Of a stretch of DNA of 64,000 nt, positions 8,548-17,878 are shown in pieces; the stretch's first letter is position 1; every line of letters begins with the position of its first letter. Under the pieces are notes generated by a model that did not search any database, was not told where the DNA came from, and saw only the letters and a program-made list of their open reading frames with translations. Origin of the DNA: Streptomyces canus 299MFChir4.1 (lineage in GTDB: Bacteria > Actinomycetota > Actinomycetes > Streptomycetales > Streptomycetaceae); assembly GCF_000383615.1 (NCBI RefSeq), contig NZ_KB911592.1:1-64000 (forward strand), read 5' to 3'. A program made the position numbers and the translations under genes.

Positions 8548-9102
8548 ATGAGCAGTCCCAGTTCGACCACCGTGGGGATGTCCCGCCAGGCGCTGCAGCA
8601 GGAACAGATCGTCCAGACCGCCATCGTCCTCCTGGACGATGGCGGCATCGAGAATCTGAGCATGCGACGGCTCGGCAGTCGCCTCGGCATCACCGCCGCG
8701 GCACTCTACCGGCACGTCAGGAGCAGACATGATCTGCTCCTGCTGGCCGCCGACACCGTCTGGGGGCGAATGCCTCTCCCCCGTCCTGACGGCCTCGAAT
8801 GGCGTCCGGCGCTGCTGGCCATGGCCGGCGAGGTGCGTTCGATGCTTTCGCGTCACCCCTGGCTCCTGACCGCCATGACCCTCCAGCCTCTCGACGGTCC
8901 GTGCAGGGATCGCCATGACGAACATCTGATCGCGGTCTGTGAGACGTCCGGACTCGCCGGGCGAGATGCCGAGCAAACCGCCCACAGCATCGTCATGTTC
9001 GTGATCGGTGCCGCCCTCGCGACCGCCCCCGGCCCGTATGTGTCCTTCGGACTGCAGTCGATTCTCGACGGTGTCGAAGCCAGGCTGACCGCCCGTGCCT
9101 GA
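8548..9102 (+). CDS. TetR-family regulator
   Basis: A 184-residue repressor. The N-terminal helix-turn-helix is clear: LSMRRLGSRLGITAAALYRH at about residues 32-51. The C-terminal part is of the tetracycline-repressor-like class with a ligand pocket. AGGAG sits 8 bases before the ATG. It follows the hydroxylase/hydrolase genes on the same strand and most likely controls them, with the inverted repeat at 3759-3769 as a possible site. The 125 bases before it hold CCCTCG (8477-8482) and CGAGGG (8489-8494), a short hairpin. Confidence 0.85.
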   Translation: MSSPSSTTVGMSRQALQQEQIVQTAIVLLDDGGIENLSMRRLGSRLGITAAALYRHVRSRHDLLLLAADTVWGRMPLPRPDGLEWRPALLAMAGEVRSMLSRHPWLLTAMTLQPLDGPCRDRHDEHLIAVCETSGLAGRDAEQTAHSIVMFVIGAALATAPGPYVSFGLQSILDGVEARLTARA

Positions 9103-9464
9103 CGACGAGACCGCCTGCCGACAGCGGCCAAGGATCGAGGGAGACGCCCAATGCGGGCCACGGTCCCGCGATATGTGCAACACAGGTGCAGTCGCGCATA
9201 GATCCGAGCTCTTGCGGAAGATCAGGTCACGGTCAGGCCAGTCGGGTTGGCTTGGTTTCGCTCATGTAGGGGTTTAAGCAGGGTAGTTGACTAATCCTTG
9301 CTTCAACCCTGGACGTCACGGTCGATCAGCGTCTATAAATTCATCCGATGTAGCTGACCGCGCTGACGGTCGGATTGCACCGCGTCCCAGGTACCCACGG
9401 CCCTGGCGTCCTTCACGAACCCCGCCCCGAACAGCGCACCTTGACGATCGAGGAGAGCCGCCCC
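9103..9464. other. Intergenic region with a probable promoter for the fucosidase
   Basis: No gene recognised. The stretch around 9270-9350 is much richer in A and T than its surroundings and includes TATAAAT at 9333-9339, a good -10-like box facing the fucosidase start at 9465. No clear operator was found. Confidence 0.35.
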
Positions 9465-11528
9465 ATGTCCTCTGCACACCTCAGCAGACGTTCCCTGATC
9501 AAGGCTGCCGCTCTTGCCGGAGGCGTCGTGGCCTTCGGGCTGCCGCAAGCCCTTCTGCCTGCCACCGCCGAGGCTTACACCGTCCCCTCCAAGATGGACT
9601 GGTGGTACCAGGCCCGGTTCGGGATGTTCATCCACTTCGGGTCCTACTCCTACCTCGGCCACGGTGAATGGGCGTTCTCCAGCGAGAACTGGGCCAAGGC
9701 CAACTACCAGACCCAGGTGTCCGCGAACTTCAACCCCACCGCGTTCAACGCGGCGACCATCGCCCAACTGGCGGCGGACGCCGGCATGAGGTACCTGGTG
9801 ATCACTGCCAAGCACCATGAGGGCTTCGCGATGTGGGACTCCAACGTCCCCGGCTTCACCGACACCACCGGCACCAAGCTGTACAACCTGCACGACTACG
9901 CCGGTGTCCAGGGTGATCTGCTGGCTGCGCTCAAGACCGAGTGCGAGGCGCGAGGCGTCAAGTTCGGTCTCTACTACTCGATCCTGGACTGGAACCACCC
10001 CTCCCAGACGATCCGAAGCGGCGGTGTCACCACGATGGCCTCGCAGGCCGCCCGCACGGCTTACATCGCGGACATGAAGGCCCAACTGCAGGAGCTGCTC
10101 GACCGCTACGACCCGGCGCTGCTGTGGTTCGACGGCGACTGGTTCGGCGAACCCTCCAGCCCCACCCTCCAGGACTGGTGGCTCCGGTCGGACGGTGTCG
10201 ACCTCTACAACTGGTTGATCGCCCGCAAGCCCGGACTCGTCGTCAACGAACGGGTCAAGCGGGACCTCGGTCTGGGCGACTACGCGGTCGCTGAGTTCGG
10301 TGTCCCCAGTGCGCCGCTGGACCGACAGTGGGAAAGATGCGACACCATGAACGGCGCCTGGGGTTACAACGCGGGCCGGGAGAACTCCTACCAGCCCGTC
10401 AAGAACTTCGTTCAGGAGCTCGTCACCTGCGTCTCGCGGGACGGCAACTTCCTGCTGAACATCGGCCCCAAGGGCGACGGCTCGGTCACCACCGGGTCCG
10501 TGACCATTCTTCGCGGCCTGGCCTCCTGGATGACGACGTACGGCGACAGCGTGCACGGAGCCACGGCAAGCCCGTTCGGCACCGACCCCACCTGGGGAAG
10601 GGCCACGAAGAAGGACGGCAAGCTGTTCGCGCACGTCTTCACCTGGCCCACGGGCGGCGTGCTGCAGATCCCGGCGATCAACAACACGATCAGCCGCGTC
10701 TACCTGATGAACAACCCCTCGGCCTCGCTCGCCTACACCGTCAGCGGCGGCCAGATCAACGTCACTGTTCCGGCTACCGCCCCGGACGCCAATGACTCGG
10801 TGGTCTGTGTCGAGGTCAGCGGTGTCCCCACGTCCGCCGGCACGGCTCGGGTGACGGTGTTCAAGGACGTGGGTTACTCCTCGACGAACGCCGTCCTGAC
10901 GCTGGGCAGCTACACCTCCTCCCAGTTGTCGGCCGCGGGGGTGGGGCCCGCGGCCATCTCCTCGCTGAGGGTGCCCCAGGGATACCAGGTGACGGGCTAC
11001 TCCGGTGACAACTTCAGCGGCACGGCCTGGACCTTCACGGCGGACAATGCCGATCTGCGGGTGACCGGCAACAACGACGCCATCGTCTCGCTGAAGGTCA
11101 CCTTCAATCCTGCCTCGTACTTCCGGCTGATCAACATCACGGACGGTCTGGCCCTGGACAGCGGCGGCAACGTCGCCGGCGGCTCGAACCTCAAGCAGTG
11201 GACGCCGGTCGACAGCCCCAACCTCCAGTGGCAGGCCGTCGACCTCGGCAACGGCTACTACAAGCTGGTCAACCGCACCAACGGCATGGTCGCCGACGGC
11301 TGGGGCTCGGTCAACAACGGCGCACCCGCCCAGCAAGCGCCCTGGAACAGCGGCCCCAACCAGCAATGGCAGATCACCGACCGCGGCAACGACCAGTACT
11401 CGATCGCCAACCGCGCCACCGGACTCGTCCTCGACGGCGGCGGAGGTGTCCCCTCCGGATCCGTGACCAAGCAGTGGACGTGGGTGAACAGCACCAACCT
11501 GCTGTGGACTTTCCAGCCCGTCTCCTGA
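9465..11528 (+). CDS. Tat-exported GH29 alpha-L-fucosidase with crystallin-like and CBM13 domains
   Basis: A 687-residue secreted enzyme releasing L-fucose. A twin-arginine signal (RRSLIKAAALAGG) leads into the GH29 domain (about 40-455), with WYQARFGMFIHFG near the start and LLWFDGDW carrying the nucleophile Asp. Residues about 465-535 resemble a beta/gamma-crystallin fold, and about 550-687 form a ricin-type CBM13 with QW repeats. ATG 9465 is preceded by GAGGAG. It pairs functionally with the sugar-oxidation operon at 16.5 kb, which has fucose-type enzymes. A second GH29 remnant lies head-on to it. Confidence 0.9.
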   Translation: MSSAHLSRRSLIKAAALAGGVVAFGLPQALLPATAEAYTVPSKMDWWYQARFGMFIHFGSYSYLGHGEWAFSSENWAKANYQTQVSANFNPTAFNAATIAQLAADAGMRYLVITAKHHEGFAMWDSNVPGFTDTTGTKLYNLHDYAGVQGDLLAALKTECEARGVKFGLYYSILDWNHPSQTIRSGGVTTMASQAARTAYIADMKAQLQELLDRYDPALLWFDGDWFGEPSSPTLQDWWLRSDGVDLYNWLIARKPGLVVNERVKRDLGLGDYAVAEFGVPSAPLDRQWERCDTMNGAWGYNAGRENSYQPVKNFVQELVTCVSRDGNFLLNIGPKGDGSVTTGSVTILRGLASWMTTYGDSVHGATASPFGTDPTWGRATKKDGKLFAHVFTWPTGGVLQIPAINNTISRVYLMNNPSASLAYTVSGGQINVTVPATAPDANDSVVCVEVSGVPTSAGTARVTVFKDVGYSSTNAVLTLGSYTSSQLSAAGVGPAAISSLRVPQGYQVTGYSGDNFSGTAWTFTADNADLRVTGNNDAIVSLKVTFNPASYFRLINITDGLALDSGGNVAGGSNLKQWTPVDSPNLQWQAVDLGNGYYKLVNRTNGMVADGWGSVNNGAPAQQAPWNSGPNQQWQITDRGNDQYSIANRATGLVLDGGGGVPSGSVTKQWTWVNSTNLLWTFQPVS

Positions 11529-11595
11529 CCCCCGTGGGGGCGGGCGAGTTCGGCCCACACGCGAACCTTCGCCCACTCGCTGAAGCGATGTGGGA

Positions 11596-11622
11596 GGGCC
11601 GGGCCGCCGTGCGGCCCGGCCC
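11596..11622. terminator. Strong hairpin between convergent fucosidase genes
   Basis: Arms 11596-11607 and 11611-11622 pair perfectly over 12 G/C bases with a 3-base loop. It lies between the end of the plus-strand fucosidase and the end of the minus-strand remnant, so it can serve both. Confidence 0.75.
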
Positions 11623-11634
11623 ACGACCCGCCGT

Positions 11635-12885
11635 TCAGAGGGCGACGGTCTGCCAGTCCTGGTTGGGGCCGTCGGTGGTGGGCCACTGGATCACGTAGGC
11701 GGCGTCGTTGGTCGAGGCGTCCTTGACGTCGGCGCACCAGCCGTTGTGGACGTTGACGAGCCGGTAGTAGCCGCTGGTCTTGGAGGGGGCCAGCTTCCAC
11801 CACTGGTTGCCGCCGCCGTCGTCGGTCCCCTGGTCGAGGATCGCACCTTGGGCGGAGGAGCCGGGGCTTTCGAGGACCTTGCCGCTCTTGACGCTGACCA
11901 GCCGGTAGGAGCCGTCCGCGTTCGGCAGCAGCTTCCACTGCTGGCTGGGGCCGCCGGTCCAGGGATACTGGATGGCATAGGCGCCGTCGCTGGTCGAGGC
12001 GTCCTTGACGTCCAGCACCTTGCCGCTGGTGCGGTTGACCAACTTGAAGGTGCCCAGGTCCGCGGCGAAGGGTCGGTCGTAGACCTCCAGATTGCGGATG
12101 GAAGCCCACACCCCGGACGGCAGCCCGGTGACCGTGACGCGCACGTACCGCGCCTGCGCCCGGAACTGGGCGACCTGCACCTGGCCGGCGCTGGTCGTGG
12201 CGGTACGGTCGGCGAGGACGGTCCAGGTGGTGTTGTCGGTCGAACCCTCCACCCTGTACGGGTAGTTGGTCTTGTCCAGCTCCCAAGCGATGCGGGTGCC
12301 GGTGACGAAGCGGGTGGAGCCGAGGTCAACCTTCAACCAGTGGCCGGTGTTGCCGTTGTTCGCGCACCAGCGGGTGGCAGTGGACCCGTCGACGGCCTTG
12401 GCGGCGGAGTTGCCCTTGGAGGTCTCCTCGCTGTCGGCTGTGGCGGTCTTGCCGACGGCGATGTCGACCGGCTGAACGGACCGGTCCAGGGTGACGCCGA
12501 CGACGCTGTCCTGAGGGTGGGTGGTGCGGTCGATACCGCTGATGGCGACCCGGCCGTCCCCACCGACCGTGTACGACAGGCCGGCTCCGGAGCGTACGTC
12601 GAAGACACGGGGGACCTGGGCGTCCCCGATCGACGGGGTGGTGAAGGCGGTGCCGCCGTAGCCGGGCAGGAGGTGGATGTAGAAGGTGTTGTCCTTGTAG
12701 GTGAAGCCGTACTGGCCGTCGACGGGGTTCCACGGGCCACCGCGGGTGCCGTAGACGGACTGGCCGCAGGCGGTCATGAAAGCGCCGATCTGGCGCAGCA
12801 GGCTCGCCTGACCGGAGGACACGGTGCCGTGCCGGTCCGGGCCGACGTTGACCATCGCGGTCATGTTCCGCACCCAGCAGTTGAC
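11635..12885 (-). pseudogene. C-terminal part of a second GH29 fucosidase with CBM32 and CBM13
   Basis: The minus-strand frame begins with the GH29 tail motif TAMVNVGPDRHG, continues through the C-terminal beta-sandwich, then an F5/8-type CBM32 (SEETSKGNSAAKAVDG, RWCANNG, NLEVYDRP) and a ricin-type CBM13 to a stop at 11635. The signal peptide and nearly all of the TIM barrel, including the nucleophile, are missing. Homology ends about 12885, where a truncated HAD gene on the other strand begins: a deletion or inversion scar. The binding modules are intact but would not be exported. Confidence 0.85.
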
Positions 12886-12887
12886 GC

Positions 12888-13441
12888 CCGGGCGCCCTCA
12901 AGAAGATGGCCGCCCGCTGCCACACCTCCCCCGATGCCTTCACCACGGCCTACTGGACCCACCGCCCGCCCTACGACGCCGGCCGGCACCCCGCGTCCAC
13001 CTACTGGACCGACGTCCTGCACGCGCTGTCCCGCCCCGCCGACGCCGACACGATCGAAGAGCTGCGCCTCACCGACATCGACAGCTGGTCCCGCGTCGAC
13101 GACCGTATGGTCACCTACGTACGCGACCTGCGGGACCGCGCCCGGGTCGCCTTGCTGTCCAACATCCCCGCGGACCACGCGGACGCCTTCCTCGCCGCCC
13201 AGCCCTGCTGCTCGACCTCGACCACATCGCCTTCTCCGGAAAGATCGGTGCGGCCAAGCCCGACCCGGCCGCCTTTCAGCACTGCGTCATCACCCTGCGG
13301 GCCGCACCCGCCGACTTCCTCTTCGTCGACGACCGCGAGGAGAACGTCCGCGCGGCGCAGGCCGTCGGCATGGACGGACACATCTTCCGGAGCCAGGACG
13401 ACCTCGCAGCCGTCGTCGACGAGTGGCTGCCGACCCGTTAG
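12888..13441 (+). pseudogene. HAD-superfamily hydrolase, head missing and frameshifted
   Basis: The first frame reads MAARCHTSPDAF, then YWTHRPPYDAGR and LSNIPADHADAFLAAQP. Near 13203 the matching sequence moves to another frame, reading LDHIAFSGKIGAAKPDPAAF and then FLFVDDREENV to a stop at 13441. The GAAKPDP and VDDREEN motifs are HAD motifs III and IV. Motif I (DxDxT/V) and the cap start are gone; an in-frame stop at 12882 precedes the remnant. Non-functional. Confidence 0.75.
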
Positions 13442-14034
13442 GTGAACAGCGCACAGCGGCGGGCGCGTTGGCGCAAGTCACCGGCCGCTGAGCTGCTGAG
13501 GGCGGAGGCCCTGGGGAGGGGGAACGCACAGTATCTTGAGCGACGCTGGTCCGGCCCGTCTTCGACTTCTGTGGCCGCCGCGATGACCTGGATGAACGAC
13601 CGACTCACGTTTCCGCAGGGCGCCGCTGCCTCCTCCAGCCCCAGCCGGCAACGGGCGACGGCAAGTTGACCGGGCCCCCGGGCCGGTGTCCGGCGAAGTA
13701 GGAGATCCTCGCACGGCCCGCTCGACGATGCCGCGGTGCCCTCGCAGACAGGCCAAGGGTTCCCCGAAGCCTTGACGCCAGAGAGCCGTGATCCTACGGT
13801 CCCTACACCACCTCACGATCGGTCGCTCCATCGAAACATTCGATGACGAAGGGAGCGCTCCGGGCTTTCTGGTCTGCGCTTCGCTGCTTCGACGTCATTC
13901 CGCTTGCGTGGTCCCCGGGCTCGGCATCGCAGGCCATGTGTCACCGGCACAGTCGGCTGCCACCGCACCACGACACCCCGCCAGGACCGAAAGTTTCGAG
14001 AGGCACATCAGCGCCACGTCCAGATGGAGGAGCA
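13442..14034. other. Region without a recognisable gene before GH30
   Basis: Short frames occur on both strands but none has a convincing start or family resemblance. The distal end is the GH30 leader and contains the palindrome listed separately. Confidence 0.4.
13851..13861 (+). promoter_or_regulatory. CebR-like palindrome upstream of GH30
   Basis: GGGAGCGCTCC matches 11 consecutive bases of the 14-bp CebR/CelR operator TGGGAGCGCTCCCA, which controls cellulose and cello-oligosaccharide genes in actinomycetes. It lies 174 bases before the GH30 start. The outer three bases do not match, so binding strength is uncertain. Confidence 0.45.
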
Positions 14035-15345
14035 ATGTCGTTGCACCGTAGCGATTCCGGCAACACAGGTCCGGTGCTTCCCAGTCGCCGGGCCGTCCTG
14101 ACGAGCATGACTGCCCTGCCGGTCGTCGCGGCCGCGGCACCTGCGGTGGGAGCGCCCCGAACTCCGTCCCTGGCAGCCGCCGCCGTGACCGTCGACCCGT
14201 CGGCCACCCGGCAGACGATCCGGGGGTTCGGCGGCATGAACCACCCGCTCTGGATCGGTGACCTGACATCTGCCCAGCGCGAGACGGCGTTCGGCAACGG
14301 TGAAGGACAGCTCGGCTTCTCCATGCTGAGAATCTTCGTCTCGGAGGACAAGGCGAACTGGAGCCGTGAGGTCGCGACAGCGAAGCGGGCCATCGAGCTC
14401 GGGGCCACGGTCTTCGCCTCACCATGGAATCCTCCCGCTCAGATGGTGGAGACCTTCGTTCACGGCCAGCAGACCGACGCGAAGCGGCTCCGGTACACCA
14501 TGTACGGCGCCTACGCGCAGCACCTGAACGACTTCGTCGGCTTCATGCGGAGCAACGGGGTGAACCTGTATGCCATCTCCGTGCAGAACGAGCCCGACTA
14601 CGCTCATGACTGGACCTGGTGGACTCCGACCGAGATGACCAGGTTCCTGCGGGAGAACGCCGGGTCGATCAGTACCCGGGTCATCGCTCCGGAGTCCTTC
14701 CAGTACGTGAAGAGCTTTTCGGACCCGATCCTCAACGACCCCGCAGCACTGGCCAACCTCGACATTCTCGGGGCGCATCTCTACGGCACCTCGTTCCAGA
14801 ACTTCCCCTACCCCCTCTTCAAGCAGAAGGGCGCGGGCAAGGAGCTGTGGATGACCGAGGTCTACTACCCCAACAGCAGCGATTCGGCCGACCTCTGGCC
14901 GCAAGCGCTGGACGTGGGGGAACACGTCCACCGGGCGATGGTGGATGCCGAGTTCCAGGCGTACGTGTGGTGGTACATCCGGCGCGGTTACGGGCCCATG
15001 CGCGAGGACGGGCGGATCAGCAAGCGCGGTGCCGCCATGGCGCACTTCTCGAAGTACGTCCGCCCGGGGCACGTGCGGATCGCCGTGACCGCGAACCCAC
15101 AGCCGAACGTCTACCTCTCGGCGTACAAGGGGAGCGGCTCCCGGGTGGTCATCGTCGCCGTCAACAACGGGACCTCGCAGGTGAGTCAGCAGTTCACCCT
15201 GCAGAACAATGCCTCGTCCGGCGTCTCTTCCTGGCTGACGGACGCGAGCAGGACCCTCGCGGCCCAGAACAGGATCACGGTGTCGAACGGCTCTTTCACC
15301 GGGCAGCTGCCCGCGCAGAGCCTGACGACCTTCGTGACCGGGTAA
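14035..15345 (+). CDS. Exported GH30 (subfamily 8 type) glucuronoxylanase
   Basis: A 436-residue enzyme cutting xylan next to glucuronosyl branches. The Tat-like signal SRRAVLTSM is followed by the catalytic TIM barrel; QNEPDY holds the acid/base Glu, TEVYYP the nucleophile Glu, and YIRRGYGPM the Arg loop that in GH30_8 binds the glucuronate side group. Residues about 350-436 form the associated beta-sandwich. ATG 14035 follows GGAGGA. A strong terminator follows. Longer upstream frames were rejected because they lack a ribosome binding site. Confidence 0.9.
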   Translation: MSLHRSDSGNTGPVLPSRRAVLTSMTALPVVAAAAPAVGAPRTPSLAAAAVTVDPSATRQTIRGFGGMNHPLWIGDLTSAQRETAFGNGEGQLGFSMLRIFVSEDKANWSREVATAKRAIELGATVFASPWNPPAQMVETFVHGQQTDAKRLRYTMYGAYAQHLNDFVGFMRSNGVNLYAISVQNEPDYAHDWTWWTPTEMTRFLRENAGSISTRVIAPESFQYVKSFSDPILNDPAALANLDILGAHLYGTSFQNFPYPLFKQKGAGKELWMTEVYYPNSSDSADLWPQALDVGEHVHRAMVDAEFQAYVWWYIRRGYGPMREDGRISKRGAAMAHFSKYVRPGHVRIAVTANPQPNVYLSAYKGSGSRVVIVAVNNGTSQVSQQFTLQNNASSGVSSWLTDASRTLAAQNRITVSNGSFTGQLPAQSLTTFVTG

Positions 15346-15390
15346 GGCCTTGCACTGTCAGGTCTGGGTGCCGGCTGCAGACCGGCGTTC

Positions 15391-15427
15391 GAAGGGGGCC
15401 CTGCCGCGGTGCGGCAGGGCCCCCTTC
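15391..15427. terminator. Very strong hairpin between GH30 and the GntR gene
   Basis: A perfect 17-base stem (15391-15407 with 15411-15427) with a 3-base loop separates two convergent genes. Confidence 0.85.
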
Positions 15428-15447
15428 GGCCTGTCCGGGCCTGAAGG

Positions 15448-16209
15448 TCATCCGAACAGGCGCCGCTGGATCTCCCGCCGGTAGTCCTCCAGCGTCCGGT
15501 CGAGGTGTACGGCGGTGGCCTGGGCCGCCTCGTCGGGGTGGCCGTCGCGGATGGCGCGGTAGATGGCCTCGTGCTCCTCGACCGCGGCCGGGGTGCCCTC
15601 GCCGAGGCTGTCATGGATGCCGATCGCGCTGGACTGGCGCTGCAGCCGTCGGGCGTCGCGCACCGCGCTGCCGAGGAAGGTGTTGTGCGAGGCTGCGGCC
15701 AGTGCCGCGTGGAAGTCGTCGTCCGCCTGGTTGAAGACGTCGACGTCGCCGTGGGCGTACCCGTACCGGCACTGCTGCATGGCGACCTCGATGGCGCGCA
15801 GTTCGGCGGGCGTGGCGCGAGTGGCCGCGAGCTTGGCGGCGGCCATCTCCTGGACTCTGCGGAACTCGAACAGCATGAGCACGTGGTCGAGGTCCACGGG
15901 ACGGAAGAAGCCGCCCCAGCGACTGGTGATCAGCATGCCCTCGTCGTCCGCGACGAACAGTCCGCGGCCCTTGTGCGCCCGCACCCGGCCGAGCGCCGAG
16001 AGGATCTTCACCGCTTCCCGGACCACCGCCCTGCTGGTGTCCAACTGCTGGGCCAGGTCGTTCTCCGTGGGCATGCGGTCACCGGGGACCAGACGGGCCT
16101 CGGCGATGAACTCGAGGATCCGCTCCGCCACGATCTCGTATCCGGGCCGGTAGTCGCGCCGCTCGTCCGCGCCGTTCACCACTGCCGCCACGGCGGGCGT
16201 GTCATTCAT
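15448..16209 (-). CDS. GntR regulator, FadR subfamily
   Basis: A 253-residue repressor divergent from the sugar operon. The winged helix (about residues 20-85; MPTENDLAQQLDTSRAVVRE) is followed by an all-helical FCD ligand domain with the metal-site residues spread through about 100-235. Start at ATG 16209, preceded by GGAGG; the longer frame to 16269 lacks one. The palindrome 16285-16301 in the divergent gap is the probable operator, and the same sequence occurs at 33322. Likely inducer: the sugar or an acid intermediate of the operon. Confidence 0.88.
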   Translation of the reverse strand: MNDTPAVAAVVNGADERRDYRPGYEIVAERILEFIAEARLVPGDRMPTENDLAQQLDTSRAVVREAVKILSALGRVRAHKGRGLFVADDEGMLITSRWGGFFRPVDLDHVLMLFEFRRVQEMAAAKLAATRATPAELRAIEVAMQQCRYGYAHGDVDVFNQADDDFHAALAAASHNTFLGSAVRDARRLQRQSSAIGIHDSLGEGTPAAVEEHEAIYRAIRDGHPDEAAQATAVHLDRTLEDYRREIQRRLFG

Positions 16210-16284
16210 GTGTCCTGCCTCCGGGTGACTGCGACGACGCTGCCTGATCGGCACTTGAGCCGCGTTCATCGTACCTCAGACCCT

Positions 16285-16301
16285 AATGAGTCGTACTCAT
16301 T
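16285..16301. promoter_or_regulatory. Operator AATGAGTcgtACTCATT
   Basis: A perfect 7-base inverted repeat with a 3-base centre between the GntR gene and the sugar operon. The same palindrome with centre AGT occurs at 33322-33338. Its position fits control of both the regulator and the operon. Confidence 0.7.
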
Positions 16302-16425
16302 TAGAGGACCACCGATCATGAATCGGTAGACAATTTGAGGCTTTGATGACGTTTCGCCTGGGTTTATGGCCCATATTCGCCGTCTCGACATGGACGCTGA
16401 ACCTCGAAAAAGACCTACACACCCC

Positions 16426-16456
16426 TTGACGCACCCTTCGATATGGCGGCTAATTT
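16426..16456 (+). promoter_or_regulatory. Possible promoter of the sugar operon
   Basis: TTGACG (16426-16431) and TAATTT (16451-16456) are -35 and -10 like but 19 bases apart. The 304-base gap from 16210 to 16513 otherwise holds only the operator and the GGAG binding site near 16505. Confidence 0.25.
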
Positions 16457-16513
16457 CTTCCGCAGCGGTAATGACAGAGCCGTCAGCCTCACGCAAACCG
16501 AGTGGAGTCGCAC

Positions 16514-17878
16514 ATGTCCGTCTACAAGCCTTCGGTCACCCAGGAGACAGGGACCAGCAGGAGACGTGCCGCGTTGCTGGCCGGCTGTGCCGCCACCGTG
16601 CTGCTCACCGTGACCGCCTGTGGCGGGGGTGGCGGTTCGGCCGGCACGACCAAGGACGGATTCGCGCAGGCCGCGCAGAAGGACGGGGCGCTGACCGTCT
16701 GGGTGGACGCGACGCGCATGGACGCCGCGAAGCTGTACCAGTCGCAGCACCCGAACGTGAAGATGGACATCGTCAGCTACGACGGCGACGCCAACGGCTC
16801 CAACTACCTCCAGACGAAGGTCCAGTTGTTCAACCGGACGGGCAAGGGCTGGCCGGACGTCGTCTTCAGCTCCCAGAACAACGAGGCGAGCTGGGCGGTG
16901 GACGCGGGCTTCGCGGCTCCGCTGAACAAGGGCCTGATCCCGGACGCGACCCTCGGCGGGTTCGCCAAGGGGGCCAACGACGTCTGCACGGTCGACGGCA
17001 CCCTGTACTGCCTGCGCAACGACCTCTCCCAGGCGGTGCTCTGGTACAACGCGCCGCTGCTGAAGAAGTTCGACTACACGGTCCCCACGACCTGGGAGGA
17101 GTACCGGGCGCTCGGCGAGAAGGTCGCCAAGGAGCACCCCGGCTACCTCGTCGGCGACGCGGGCGACTCCTTCACCCCCGAGATCTACCTGTGGGCGAGC
17201 AAGTGCGGCGCCAACCACATCACCGGGCCCAAGTCCGTGTCCGTCAACACCACCAGCGAGGCCTGCACCAAGATGGCCAAGCTGCTGGATGTACTGATCA
17301 AGAACAAGTCGATGTCGATCAGCGGCGTCTTCAGCACGGACTTCGCCAAGAACGAGGCCGACAAGGTACTGCTCATGCCCGGGCCGGCCTGGTACGGCGG
17401 CGCGGTCTTCAAGGACGGCCTCAAGACGCCGGCCAAGCAGATCGCGGTCGCACCCATGCCGCAGTGGCAGGGGGAGACCTCACCGTCCACCGGCAACGTC
17501 GGCGGCGGCACCTGGCTGCTGTCCAAGCACTCCACTCACATCAAGGCGGCCACCGACTTCCTGAAGTGGGTCACCACCGACAACGCCTACCAGGGCGAGA
17601 AGGCCCCCGGCTTCCCGGCGTACGCCCCGGCCGCCGAGAACTGGCTGAAGGCGCAGGCCGCCTCCGGGTACTTCGACGGCGACCTCACCGCGCTCAAGGA
17701 CGCCTCCTCGCAGGTGTGGTCCGACTGGGGCTCGGGCCAGTTCAGCCAGGAGGCCATATGGGCCGCCACCGTCAAGCCGGGCCTGACGCAGGGCAAGACC
17801 ATCGAATCGCTGCTGCCGGCCTGGCAGGACTCGATCGTCAAGTACGCCAAGGCCGACGGATACAAGGTGTCCCAGTGA
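16514..17878 (+). CDS. Sugar ABC transporter, lipoprotein binding protein
   Basis: A 454-residue family-1 solute-binding protein of the carbohydrate (CUT1) class. The lipobox LTVTAC places the lipidated Cys at residue 36. ATG 16514 follows GGAG. It is first in an operon with two permeases but no ATPase; Streptomyces usually serve such systems with a shared MsiK-type ATPase. Its ligand is probably an oligosaccharide released by the nearby GH29, GH141-like and GH43 enzymes. The stop overlaps the next GTG start. Confidence 0.9.
   Translation: MSVYKPSVTQETGTSRRRAALLAGCAATVLLTVTACGGGGGSAGTTKDGFAQAAQKDGALTVWVDATRMDAAKLYQSQHPNVKMDIVSYDGDANGSNYLQTKVQLFNRTGKGWPDVVFSSQNNEASWAVDAGFAAPLNKGLIPDATLGGFAKGANDVCTVDGTLYCLRNDLSQAVLWYNAPLLKKFDYTVPTTWEEYRALGEKVAKEHPGYLVGDAGDSFTPEIYLWASKCGANHITGPKSVSVNTTSEACTKMAKLLDVLIKNKSMSISGVFSTDFAKNEADKVLLMPGPAWYGGAVFKDGLKTPAKQIAVAPMPQWQGETSPSTGNVGGGTWLLSKHSTHIKAATDFLKWVTTDNAYQGEKAPGFPAYAPAAENWLKAQAASGYFDGDLTALKDASSQVWSDWGSGQFSQEAIWAATVKPGLTQGKTIESLLPAWQDSIVKYAKADGYKVSQ

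Noticed and set aside
9333..11624. 763-codon open frame antisense to the GH29 gene
   Set aside because: Typical GC-rich antisense frame; composition is Val/Gly/Arg repeats without domains, and the plus strand holds a clear enzyme.
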